34,619 bases of DNA, from contig CALVTQ010000124.1 of the NCBI GenBank assembly GCA_944362695.1, positions 1 to 34,619 of the forward strand, read 5' to 3'. Positions within the stretch are counted from its first letter, which is position 1, and each line of letters starts with the position of its first letter. The position numbers and the translations under genes were made by a program. Source of the stretch: an uncultured Clostridia bacterium (GTDB lineage: Bacteria > Bacillota > Clostridia > Christensenellales > Aristaeellaceae). Positions 1 through 7,468 of this stretch are shown piece after piece. The notes beneath the pieces were generated by a model. That model made no database searches, was not told the DNA's origin, and worked only from the letters and a program-made list of their open reading frames with translations.

Positions 1-1
1 G

Positions 2-139
2 TGCCGGGGAAAGGAGAAGGTGAGCGCCGAAATTGCCCTCAGCTTCCTCGCCTATAATCTACGCCGCGCCATCAACCTGTTGGGCGCAGGCGCTCTTGTC
101 GCGCACTTTAACGAAAGAAAACGGAAAGACAGGGGTTGA
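2..139 (+). pseudogene. Transposase C-terminal end (cut by window edge)
   Basis: An open frame enters from the left edge and stops with TGA at 137-139, giving 45 residues. It contains SFLAYNLRRAINLLG followed by a basic tail. A segment of this kind (S/T-x2-YNLRR-x-INLLG) is typical of the extreme C terminus of DDE transposases of the IS1182/IS5 type. The body of the protein lies outside the window, so it cannot be said whether the element is intact. The hairpin repeats that follow may be the end of the insertion sequence. Family assignment is from pattern memory on a short segment. Confidence 0.6.
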
Positions 140-157
140 AAGGCCCCCGTTTTTTGC

Positions 158-220
158 TTTTTCAGACGTTTTATGTTAAAAATGGACAACAAAAAAGTCT
201 GAAAACCGTTGTTTTCAGAC
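158..220. repeat. Inverted repeat downstream of transposase (possible IS end or terminator)
   Basis: GTCTGAAAAC at 197-206 and GTTTTCAGAC at 211-220 form a perfect 10-bp inverted repeat with a 4-nt loop. A third, slightly diverged copy of the same arm (TTTTTCAGAC) lies at 158-167. Its place just after the transposase stop suggests the terminal repeat of the element, or a terminator protecting it. The matching left end is outside the window. Confidence 0.5.
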
Positions 221-230
221 AAATTGTGGT

Positions 231-300
231 GGGGTCGAGGGGCAAAGCCCTCGCAGGGTTTGGGACAGCGTCCCAACGTTCCCCCCCCTATGGCGCAGCC
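231..300. repeat. Intergenic GC-rich palindromic repeat
   Basis: Two adjacent hairpins are visible: GAGGG/CCCTC (237-241 with 248-252) and TTGGGAC/GTCCCAA (260-266 with 270-276). A C-rich run follows. The layout resembles the dispersed REP-like palindromes common in GC-rich bacterial genomes, often near insertion sequences. No coding frame in this stretch looks real. Copy number in the genome cannot be judged here. Confidence 0.45.
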
Positions 301-394
301 ATTCCCCAAAACCGTCAGGAAGCGAAGCGGCCCCTGACGGCGGCAGAACCGCAAACCCACGCATACCGCACACCCCGTCCCCCAAAACGTACAC

Positions 395-429
395 AAAAAG
401 GCCACAGGACAAATATCCTGCGGCCTTTT
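395..429 (-). terminator. Intrinsic terminator of the HAD hydrolase gene
   Basis: AAAAGGCC and GGCCTTTT arms enclose CAGGA/TCCTG with a single A-C mismatch, giving about 13 bp of stem just downstream of the minus-strand stop at 438. On the minus strand it is followed by a T-rich run, and it is nearly symmetrical, so it could also stop plus-strand transcription. Confidence 0.75.
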
Positions 430-437
430 GCTATGCG

Positions 438-1100
438 TCAGAATTCCAAATCCGCCAGACTGCGTATCACCGCAAACGCCCCGTCGTCGCGCCCGCCCTT
501 GCGGTCAAGCAGCACCGGCGTGATGCCCAGCTCCTTGGCGGGGAGCATGTCCGATGTGACGCTGTCGCCGATCATGACGGCCTCGTGCGCCGCGACGCCC
601 GCCATCTCCAGCGCCTTGTCGAATATCGCCCGGTGCGGCTTGCAGGCGTGCACCAGCTCCGCGGCGACGATGCCCGCCACGCGCACGCCCTTCTCATCAA
701 AGCTCTGCTCGATGTAGCAAAGGTCGTCGTTGGTGACGGCGTAGACCGGCAGCGGGCACGCGGCGAGGAAGGGCAGCACGTCGTCAAACAGCGGCGCGTG
801 AATCCACGACTTGCGCCAGATGGCGTGCATGTGGTCAAGGTCGCCCGAAAGGCCGTAGTGCTCCACGCAGTAGGCGAGGATGCGGTCGGCCATATCGTCC
901 TTGCCGATGAACGCATCGCCCACGCATTCCTTCTCGATCTGCTTGATCATGCCCCAGACGACGGCGAGCGCCTGCTCGGGCTTCTTTAAATCGCTGTGCG
1001 TGAGGAAATAGGTGAGCAGCTCCATCGTGTAGGGCTCGTCCTCGCGCACCATCGTGCCGGTGTAGTCAAGGAAAATCGCTTTTTTGTCGGTGAGCTTCAT
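438..1100 (-). CDS. HAD-superfamily hydrolase
   Basis: The 220-residue protein has the haloacid dehalogenase fold signatures in order: motif I FLDYTGT with candidate nucleophile Asp12, a helical cap (about 20-90), a CKPHRAIF segment carrying the motif III lysine, and motif IV GDSVTSD. Enzymes of this size class are usually cytosolic phosphatases acting on sugar phosphates, nucleotides or phosphoglycolate. The substrate cannot be assigned. The residue two after the nucleophile is Thr, not the Asp usual in HAD phosphatases; this is the arrangement of P-type ATPases (DKTGT). The gene is monocistronic, with its own promoter at 1151-1178 and a terminator at 395-429. Confidence 0.85.
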   Translation of the reverse strand: MKLTDKKAIFLDYTGTMVREDEPYTMELLTYFLTHSDLKKPEQALAVVWGMIKQIEKECVGDAFIGKDDMADRILAYCVEHYGLSGDLDHMHAIWRKSWIHAPLFDDVLPFLAACPLPVYAVTNDDLCYIEQSFDEKGVRVAGIVAAELVHACKPHRAIFDKALEMAGVAAHEAVMIGDSVTSDMLPAKELGITPVLLDRKGGRDDGAFAVIRSLADLEF

Positions 1101-1150
1101 GCGCGGCCTCGCTTTCGTGTCCGTCGGGGGGAATATCGCTTTATCCCATT

Positions 1151-1178
1151 ATTATATCACGAAGGGGGCGAAAAGCAA
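1151..1178 (-). promoter_or_regulatory. Promoter of the HAD hydrolase gene
   Basis: On the minus strand a perfect TATAAT (1151-1156) lies 16 nt after TTGCTT (1173-1178), about 50 nt upstream of the start codon at 1100. The -10 is consensus and the -35 is weak. Confidence 0.55.
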
Positions 1179-1206
1179 GGCGAAACGCGGCGCATTTTTG
1201 CATGCG

Positions 1207-3309
1207 TCACGGGTCGGCGAGCGTGAGGTCGTGACCGGCGGCGGGCATGGCGTCAAACGGCGAGAGGGTCATCGTTTTGGAGACGGACAGATATTCGATA
1301 AACCAGATGACGCCGTCGGGAGACTTCTGCACGTCGATGCTGTAGCTATTGGCGGCGGTGAAATCGCGCACGTCGAGGCTCGCCCCGCCCGCGGCGCTCA
1401 GATGCAGCGCAAAGCATTGATAGATGCGCTTGGAGTGCGCCACCGATGTGCCGTAGAGCGTGACAGCGCCGTCGCCCGTGACCTCGCAGTGATCAAGCCG
1501 CTTGACGCGCTCGTCGCCGCGCAGCCGGAGCGTACGGTCGTGCGTGCCGCCGGGCGTGATGTGGTGGACAAGCAGATCGCCGGTGTAGCTCATGTTTTCG
1601 CCCATCCACACGCCGTTTGCGCCGTCGGTAAAGAATTGATAGTTGACGCTTTCGCTTGAATTTTTAATGGAGATCGACCAGAGGCGCGCGCCCGTCTCGT
1701 CGAGGGCGTAGACAGTGTGGCCGCAGAGCGCGCGGATGGTGCCATCCTCTGCGAAGAAATAGGTCTCGGGCCGATCGGGAAGATCGAGCTGAATCTGCGC
1801 GCCGCCGGCTTTGGTGAGAACAAACCCGCTGCCGGTTTTCGTGACGACGCCGTCATCATACATGACAGCCAGCCCGTCGGAGCGATACGTTTCGACGGTC
1901 TCAAGGCCGTTGTCCGTCCAGCGCAGCCGTTCATAGGTCCTCGTGCTGCCGCCCTGCGCGGAGGTCTCGGCGATGAGCTCGATTTCCGACGCGGAGGTGT
2001 CAATCTCGAAGACGTTTTGCAGGCTGCTGATGTCCAGCGCGTCCGTGATGCCGTGCTCGTCCGCGGTGAAGAGAAACGTTTTTTCGTAGTTATCTGTGCA
2101 ATATGTTCCGGCGACGCGGCCATCCGCAAGCAGGGCGACGCGGTCGAACACCGCGCCCTCAGGCGGCATGAGGGCGAACGGCTTCGCATTTGCGCTCACG
2201 GGATTGGGCATTGCTATGGGCAGGGGTGTGGGGGTTAGATCGAGCGGGGCGGTGAACGGCACGGTGCCGCTATCCTGTGCGGCAAAGGGACGAAGCGTGA
2301 CGGCGTTTGTTTCGCCGTCGCGGATGCTGACGTGCGGCGCGCCTTTGTAACGCACGATGAAGCCGCCGCCCTCGCCGGTCTCGCCGGAAAGGAGCTCGCC
2401 GGTATCCGAGAGCGCGACGTGGAAGGCGGTTTCCTGCCCGGCGTCCGTGCCGTATATGTCGTAGCCGCCGGTTCTGTTCTGCCCGGCGATGTGCGCCGCG
2501 AAGCCGTCGAGGGTGCAGGCGTAGTCGTACTGCCACGTCACATCGCATGCGCTGTCCAGCCGCACGGCGCGAAGGGTTTGGCCGTCGTCCAAAGAGAGCA
2601 CGGCGAGTGCGCCCGCGTATTCGCTGGCGGTGATGGCCTGAAGCTGGCAGGCATCGTATGCGCCGAAGATGTAATAGGCGATGTCGCCCGTCATCAGGTC
2701 GAGGGAAAAGACGGCGGTCTGTGTGCTGCCGTCGGGCGCGGCGAGCATGGCGTCAAAAAACAACGTGTTCGCGCTGAACGCGGCGAGCTGCGAATCGGCG
2801 ATGCGCCCTTGCAGCGATGCGCCGAAGCGCTGTCCGCGCCAGCTCTCGTATGTAATGGTCTGCGTGCCGGTGACATCATCATAGGGCGAGGTATAGAGCA
2901 CGCCTGTGTCCAGCGCGGCGAGCGGCGCGCAGTCCGCCATGAGGGCTGTCTGCTCGACGGTCTCGCCGTTGTGGTTGAGCAGACGGGCGTCCCACGGCGC
3001 GCCCGCACCCGTGCGGCCCACGAGCGCATAGCCCTTCTCGCCCTCGCAAACCTTGAAGCGCGAACCGGTCACATACGGCGTGGGCAGATCAAAGCGCCAG
3101 CGCTCGGAGCCGTCCGCGTTTATCAGGCGCAAACCGGACAAGCCGCCCGCGTCGGTCAGCACGGAGAAGAGCGCGCCGCCGTCCGTGTGATACGCCATGA
3201 CCGCGCCGTTTTCGCCGGGATGCAGCGTGACGGCGTCCTCGGCGAGGGCTGCCGTGAGCCAAAGCATCATCGCGGCGGCAAGCGCGAGGGCGCGGCGGAT
3301 GTTTTTCAT
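1207..3309 (-). CDS. Secreted beta-propeller-like protein of unknown function
   Basis: The 700-residue product starts at the ATG at 3309, chosen because GGAGG sits 7 nt upstream and a clean signal peptide follows (MKNIRR, hydrophobic core, cleavage after ALA before EDAV). The frame is open for a further 23 codons upstream, but these lack a ribosome site. The mature protein is rich in short beta repeats with recurring Trp-containing strands (GSERWRFDLP, VTWQYDYA, ARLWSISI), the look of PQQ-like or WD-type propeller blades. No catalytic motif or membrane anchor was recognised. It is probably an extracytoplasmic binding or scaffold protein, and the fold assignment is inference. The gene lies between a terminator at 3389-3419 and the HAD gene. 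Confidence 0.7.
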   Translation of the reverse strand: MKNIRRALALAAAMMLWLTAALAEDAVTLHPGENGAVMAYHTDGGALFSVLTDAGGLSGLRLINADGSERWRFDLPTPYVTGSRFKVCEGEKGYALVGRTGAGAPWDARLLNHNGETVEQTALMADCAPLAALDTGVLYTSPYDDVTGTQTITYESWRGQRFGASLQGRIADSQLAAFSANTLFFDAMLAAPDGSTQTAVFSLDLMTGDIAYYIFGAYDACQLQAITASEYAGALAVLSLDDGQTLRAVRLDSACDVTWQYDYACTLDGFAAHIAGQNRTGGYDIYGTDAGQETAFHVALSDTGELLSGETGEGGGFIVRYKGAPHVSIRDGETNAVTLRPFAAQDSGTVPFTAPLDLTPTPLPIAMPNPVSANAKPFALMPPEGAVFDRVALLADGRVAGTYCTDNYEKTFLFTADEHGITDALDISSLQNVFEIDTSASEIELIAETSAQGGSTRTYERLRWTDNGLETVETYRSDGLAVMYDDGVVTKTGSGFVLTKAGGAQIQLDLPDRPETYFFAEDGTIRALCGHTVYALDETGARLWSISIKNSSESVNYQFFTDGANGVWMGENMSYTGDLLVHHITPGGTHDRTLRLRGDERVKRLDHCEVTGDGAVTLYGTSVAHSKRIYQCFALHLSAAGGASLDVRDFTAANSYSIDVQKSPDGVIWFIEYLSVSKTMTLSPFDAMPAAGHDLTLADP

Positions 3310-3388
3310 GCGGATTCCTCCCGATGTGTGTTCACCATATAAGACGGGGCAAAGCGCGGAAAGTTTCATCTTTTTCAAAAAAATTCAG

Positions 3389-3419
3389 AAAAAAAACGGA
3401 GCGCCCGTATAGCGCCCCG
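3389..3419 (-). terminator. Intrinsic terminator of the MATE transporter gene
   Basis: On the minus strand an 8-bp stem (3397-3404 with 3412-3419, one G-U pair) with a 7-nt loop is followed by eight consecutive T (3389-3396). It lies 12 nt downstream of the transporter stop codon. Confidence 0.9.
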
Positions 3420-3430
3420 GTGATAGCAAA

Positions 3431-4834
3431 TTACGCGGCCTTGGCCGTGCGGTTTAAGGGGTTCCACGTTCCGCGCACGTAGCAGCGCAGGAACAGGACG
3501 AACAAAAGCAGGTTGTGCGCGATCATGCACGCCCACGCGGCGACGAGGCCGAGGCCCAGCAGCTGCGTGCAGATGAACGTGCCGACGATGCGCACCAGCC
3601 ACATGCCCGCGATGTTAAAAAGGAACGGCTGGCGCGTCTGGCCGACGCCCTGCATCATGCCCTCGACGATGATCGAGAAGCCGTAGAACGGCTCGGACAC
3701 CGCGACCATGCGAAGGACCGTCGCGCCGAGGCCGATGACCTCCGGGCTGGCGGAGAAGATGCGCATGAGCGACGGCGCGAGCAGGAACAGCAGCGAGCCG
3801 GAGACGATCATCAGCCCGATTTCGATCGGCATGAACATGGCGGCGAGGTCGTCCATGCGCTTTTTGTCCTTCGCGCCGTAGGCGTTGCCCGCGAGCGTGG
3901 CGGCGGCGGTCTGCATGCCGTAGCCGGGGATGTAGAACGCGGACTCGACCGTGTTGGCGATGGTGTGCGCGGCGGTCGCGACGTCGCCCAGCGAGTTGAT
4001 CATCGAGGCGAAGAACACGTAGCCCAGCGACGTGCCGAAGCGCTGGAGCATGTTGGGCAGCGCGACGCGCAGGCAGGGGCGCAGGATGGAGGCATCCGGG
4101 GCGATGTGCTGTCCCCTGGGCGAGACGCGCGGGTGACGCCAGAGCTTGACGGTGATCATCACGCCGCCGACGGTGAAAGCGATGGCGCTTGCGACGGCCG
4201 CACCGACGACGCCCAAACCCGCGCCGGGCATGATGATGTCCATGCCGAGGATGGTCATGGGCCGCGTCTCGTAGATGAAGAAGAAGTTCAAAACGACGTT
4301 GACGAGGTTGACCACCACGCCGATCTTCATGGGCGTCTTGGTGTCGCCCGCCGCGCGCAGCACCGTGCCGAATATGATGGACGCCGTGCGCGGGAGCATC
4401 GGGACGTAGAGGATGAAGAAATACGTCGCGGCGAGCTCGCGGATGGACGTATCCACCTGCATGAGCACGGGCACGACGGGCGAGAGCGCCAGAGTGAGCA
4501 CGGTGAACAGCGAACCCGTGACCAGCACGGAGAGCACGGCCTGTCCGCTCGCGCGCTTGGCGGCTGCCTCGTCGCCCGCGCCGAGCTGACGGGCGATGAA
4601 GGACAAAAAGCCCACGGATATCGCGGAGATCGTCGAGCTGATGAGCCAGTTGACCGTGCTCGTCGCGCCGACGGCGGCGGTCGCCTGCGTGCCCAGCGAG
4701 CCGACCATCGCCGTGTCGATGTACTGCACGGCGGTCTGCATCATCTGCTCGAGCATGGTGGGCCACGCGAGCGCCATGATGATGCCGATCATCTCAAAAT
4801 TCAGCGTGCGGCTGCGTTTTTGTCTGCTTTGCAT
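3431..4834 (-). CDS. MATE-family multidrug/sodium antiporter
   Basis: The 467-residue polytopic protein has about 12 hydrophobic segments in two homologous halves. The N-terminal half carries PTMLEQMMQTAVQYIDTAMVG, the recognisable first-helix pattern of MATE/DinF exporters (P-x2-E-x5-Q-x2-D-x2-M-V). These proteins use a Na+ or H+ gradient to export cationic drugs, toxins or metabolites through the cytoplasmic membrane. Length fits the family (440-480). The start at 4834 is the first Met, with GAGG about 11 nt upstream. The gene has its own -10 element (4896-4901) and terminator (3389-3419), so it is transcribed separately from the hydF operon just upstream. The substrate is unknown. Confidence 0.9.
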   Translation of the reverse strand: MQSRQKRSRTLNFEMIGIIMALAWPTMLEQMMQTAVQYIDTAMVGSLGTQATAAVGATSTVNWLISSTISAISVGFLSFIARQLGAGDEAAAKRASGQAVLSVLVTGSLFTVLTLALSPVVPVLMQVDTSIRELAATYFFILYVPMLPRTASIIFGTVLRAAGDTKTPMKIGVVVNLVNVVLNFFFIYETRPMTILGMDIIMPGAGLGVVGAAVASAIAFTVGGVMITVKLWRHPRVSPRGQHIAPDASILRPCLRVALPNMLQRFGTSLGYVFFASMINSLGDVATAAHTIANTVESAFYIPGYGMQTAAATLAGNAYGAKDKKRMDDLAAMFMPIEIGLMIVSGSLLFLLAPSLMRIFSASPEVIGLGATVLRMVAVSEPFYGFSIIVEGMMQGVGQTRQPFLFNIAGMWLVRIVGTFICTQLLGLGLVAAWACMIAHNLLLFVLFLRCYVRGTWNPLNRTAKAA

Positions 4835-4895
4835 GGTAAACTAAACCTCGTGAAATGGGAGTGGCGCGCGAAAGGCGCGAATCAGCGTATCCTCT

Positions 4896-4904
4896 ATTAT
4901 AGCA
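4896..4904 (-). promoter_or_regulatory. Extended -10 promoter of the MATE gene
   Basis: The minus strand reads TGCTATAAT, a consensus -10 (4896-4901) with the TGn extension, 61 nt upstream of the start codon. No clear -35 hexamer is present, as is usual for extended -10 promoters. Confidence 0.6.
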
Positions 4905-4944
4905 CATCTGCGCCAAAAGGGAAGCGGGCGCAGGGGCGGCGCAT

Positions 4945-4981
4945 AAAAAAAGCGATGCGCAGAAGCTCGTCCGCGCATCGC
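4945..4981 (-). terminator. Intrinsic terminator of the nine-gene nif-like/hyd operon
   Basis: Perfect 9-bp stem GCGATGCGC/GCGCATCGC (4973-4981 with 4952-4960), 12-nt loop, then seven T on the minus strand (4945-4951), starting 16 nt after the hydF stop. It closes the operon cleanly before the MATE promoter. Confidence 0.95.
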
Positions 4982-4997
4982 GTGTGTTATGGGGAAA

Positions 4998-6197
4998 TTA
5001 TTCGTCCAGCAGTTTGAGCATATCCGGGAACGGCGCAAGGCTGCGGCGCAGGATGCCGTGCATGTGCGCGATGGCGACGCCGTAATTGACGATCGGGATG
5101 CCCGATTCGCGCGCGTGGGCGATGCGCCATTTCATCTCCTTTTCGTTGAGCATGCAGCCGCCGCAGTGGACGCAGAGCTTGTAGCCCGACAGATCCTGCG
5201 GGAATTCGCCGCCGGAAGTGAAGCCGTACTGCGGCTTTGCGCCGGTGAATTTTTCAATCCACGCGGGCATCTTGATGGTGCCGATGTCGCCGCACTGACG
5301 GTGATGCGTGCAGCCCTCGGAGATCAGCACGCGGTCGCCGTCCTTGAGGTGGAAAAGCGCAGCCGCGCCGCGCACCAGCTCGGAAAGATCGCCCTTATAG
5401 CGGGCGAAGAGGATGGAAAACGACGTGAGCGTGATGTCGTCGGGGGTATCTTTGCTGACGCGCTCAAACGCCTGCGAATCCGTGATGACGAGCTTGGGCT
5501 TTTTCGCCAGACACTTGAGCGTCGCGGCCAGCTCGGTATCCTGACAGCAGACCGCCGTGCAGTTCGCATCGAGGATGTCGCGCAGGGTCTGTTGCTGCGG
5601 CAGAATCACGCGGCCCTTGGGCGCGGCGGCGTCGATCGGGATGACGAGCACGACGAGGTCGCCCGGCTCGAGCAGATCGCTCACGATGCGCTTGGTGCTC
5701 TCCACCGGCTTGGCGAGGCGGCCCAGCGTCTCCTTGAGCTCGTGGATGCCCTCGCCGGTCTTCGCGCTGACGGCCAGACCGCCCTCGCAGAGCGTGAAGC
5801 CCGGCAGGTCGGCCTTGTTGCAGGCCACCACGTAGGGAATCTGCCTCTCCCTGAACAGGGCGATGAGCTGGCGGTCGGTGTCCGACAGGCCCGCTGTGCC
5901 GTCCACGACGAGCACGGCGACGCCGGTCTGCGCGAGGATGCGCCGCGCCTTTTGGACGCGCAGCTCGCCGAGGTCGCCCTCGTCGTCCATGCCGGGCGTG
6001 TCGATGATGACGACCGGGCCGATGGGCAGAATCTCCATCGCCTTTTTGACGGGGTCGGTTGTCGTGCCCTTCACATCGGATACGACGGCGAGCTCCTGCC
6101 CGGTGACGGCGTTGACGACGCTGGATTTTCCGGCGTTGCGGATGCCGAAAAAGCCGATGGAAACGCGCTCAGAGGAAGGGGTTTGATTCAGAGACAT
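4998..6197 (-). CDS. hydF: [FeFe]-hydrogenase H-cluster maturation GTPase HydF
   Basis: HydF is a GTPase and iron-sulfur scaffold that carries the 2Fe subcluster precursor built by HydE/HydG and delivers it to the hydrogenase. The 399-residue protein shows the GTPase motifs GIRNAGKSS (P-loop, 18-26), DTPG (66-69) and NKAD (127-130), a middle dimerisation region, and the C-terminal cluster signature CTH (C296, H298) about 45 residues before HCGGC (C345, C348), which is the HydF-defining C-x-H ... H-C-x2-C pattern. Length matches the family. The start at 6197 has AAAGGAGG upstream. It is the last gene of the operon, 57 nt after the binding-protein gene. HydG and a hydrogenase are not in this window, so either they lie elsewhere or HydF serves the nitrogenase-like proteins here. 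Confidence 0.95.
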   Translation of the reverse strand: MSLNQTPSSERVSIGFFGIRNAGKSSVVNAVTGQELAVVSDVKGTTTDPVKKAMEILPIGPVVIIDTPGMDDEGDLGELRVQKARRILAQTGVAVLVVDGTAGLSDTDRQLIALFRERQIPYVVACNKADLPGFTLCEGGLAVSAKTGEGIHELKETLGRLAKPVESTKRIVSDLLEPGDLVVLVIPIDAAAPKGRVILPQQQTLRDILDANCTAVCCQDTELAATLKCLAKKPKLVITDSQAFERVSKDTPDDITLTSFSILFARYKGDLSELVRGAAALFHLKDGDRVLISEGCTHHRQCGDIGTIKMPAWIEKFTGAKPQYGFTSGGEFPQDLSGYKLCVHCGGCMLNEKEMKWRIAHARESGIPIVNYGVAIAHMHGILRRSLAPFPDMLKLLDE

Positions 6198-6254
6198 GGT
6201 GGTGGCCTCCTTTGATGATCCCGCCGGAACGCAGCGCCCCGGCGGGGAATTGAC

Positions 6255-7352
6255 TTAATCGAGATTGATATCGCCGACAATCGCGGGCGGGTTGAAGATC
6301 GAGGAAGCCTGCTCCTCGGTCAGCTCCACGCCGAACACGTCGCGGTAGTATTCAACCGTCTTGGCGGCGATGTCGATATCGGCGAACAGCTCGGGATACG
6401 CGGCCTTCGCCAGCCACAGCAGCGTGATCGGGGTGTCCGCGCCTGGGGTGTAGCTGCGGTACATGCCCAGCGGCATCTTGTGGACGTTGCCGTTGGCGAC
6501 GGCGTCGACGGCGCTCCAGTCGTCGTTGCCCACGGCGTTATTCATCAGGTCCTCGGGCTTGACGGTGTTGAAGTTGGTGATGAAGATGATGGACGGGTTC
6601 CAGGCGTAGACCTGCTCCATGTTGACGGTCACGGCGTTGTCGGCGGTGATCTCCTCGGCGACGTTCTTGCAGCCGATGGCGTTGGCCCACCAGTGGCCGA
6701 AGAAGCTGGAGCCGGAGGTCTGGAGCATCGTGTCGTTGTAGGTGAAGATGAAGAACGCGCGCTGACGCTCCTCGTCGGGGATATTCGCCACGCGCTCCTG
6801 CACGAGGTTATAGGCCTCCTCGGAATACTTGGCGACCAGCTCGGTCTTGTCGTTGTCCGGGAAGATCTCACTGAGCAGCGAGATCCAGTTGTTCAGCGTC
6901 TCGATGGTGTTGTATTCCCACTTGTTGACGGAAATCGCGACGGCGGCAAAGCCCGCGTTGGTGAGCGTCTTGCCCAGCTCCGGGTTGCTGGCGGAGTAGA
7001 ACACGACGTCCGGCTCGAGCTTCATGAGCTCCTCGGCGTTGACCGACGCGCCCTGCATGAAGGTCGTGTTGGCGTTCAGAATCTCCGGGTAGATCTGGCC
7101 GAGCAGACCGTTCGCGGCGGCGGCCATCGAGTTGGGCGACATGCCCTTGATGATCTCGGCGGAGTCGAAGAACACGGTGAGGACGGACGGCAGCGGCAGG
7201 ATGTCGGTGACGACGACGCTGTCGATCTCATTGGGGACGGCCACCACGTTGCCCGCGTGGTCGGTCACATCGTGCGTCGCGCCCTCGGCGAAGGCCGAAA
7301 CGGCGAGGCACAGGCAGAGGATGAGGGTGATGAGGGTCGCAAACTTTTTCAT
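6255..7352 (-). CDS. Periplasmic-binding-type solute receptor of ABC importer (FecB/BtuF class)
   Basis: This 365-residue extracytoplasmic receptor (Peripl_BP_2 type) should capture an iron complex, heme, corrinoid or similar ligand and deliver it to the FecCD-type permease encoded at 12807-13826. The sequence shows a signal peptide (MKKFAT, hydrophobic stretch, AFA before EG), then the class-III layout with NAEELMKLEPDVVF at the end of lobe 1, a long linking helix, and VYAWNPSIIFI in lobe 2. The start at 7352 is preceded by GGAG; the upstream in-frame GTG overlaps that site. There is no lipobox cysteine after the signal peptide, unusual for a Gram-positive receptor. The position between the nitrogenase-like genes and hydF ties transport to the reductase. 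Confidence 0.88.
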   Translation of the reverse strand: MKKFATLITLILCLCLAVSAFAEGATHDVTDHAGNVVAVPNEIDSVVVTDILPLPSVLTVFFDSAEIIKGMSPNSMAAAANGLLGQIYPEILNANTTFMQGASVNAEELMKLEPDVVFYSASNPELGKTLTNAGFAAVAISVNKWEYNTIETLNNWISLLSEIFPDNDKTELVAKYSEEAYNLVQERVANIPDEERQRAFFIFTYNDTMLQTSGSSFFGHWWANAIGCKNVAEEITADNAVTVNMEQVYAWNPSIIFITNFNTVKPEDLMNNAVGNDDWSAVDAVANGNVHKMPLGMYRSYTPGADTPITLLWLAKAAYPELFADIDIAAKTVEYYRDVFGVELTEEQASSIFNPPAIVGDINLD

Positions 7353-7385
7353 GTCAGGCACTCCTTTTATGTTAAAGTTTTTCCC

Positions 7386-7406
7386 GGGCTTGCGCTTGGC
7401 AAACCC
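7386..7406 (-). other. Intra-operon hairpin before the binding-protein gene
   Basis: The minus-strand RNA has an 8-bp stem (7399-7406 with 7386-7393, one G-U pair) and 5-nt loop within the 116-nt gap before the receptor gene. No T-tract follows, so it is not a clear terminator. Hairpins at this place often protect the 5' end of a processed mRNA and let the binding protein be made in excess; that role is inference. Confidence 0.45.
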
Positions 7407-7468
7407 ATATCGTAAAGCGCTTGCGCATCGCCGGGCAGCTTTGCGTCAGCGGTTTACTTCATATGAAA

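Noticed and set aside
3515-5017. Open frame opposite the MATE gene extending past its promoter
   Set aside because: The product is Arg/Asp/His/Glu-rich low-complexity sequence typical of a shadow frame, and it covers the MATE gene, its promoter and the hydF terminator.
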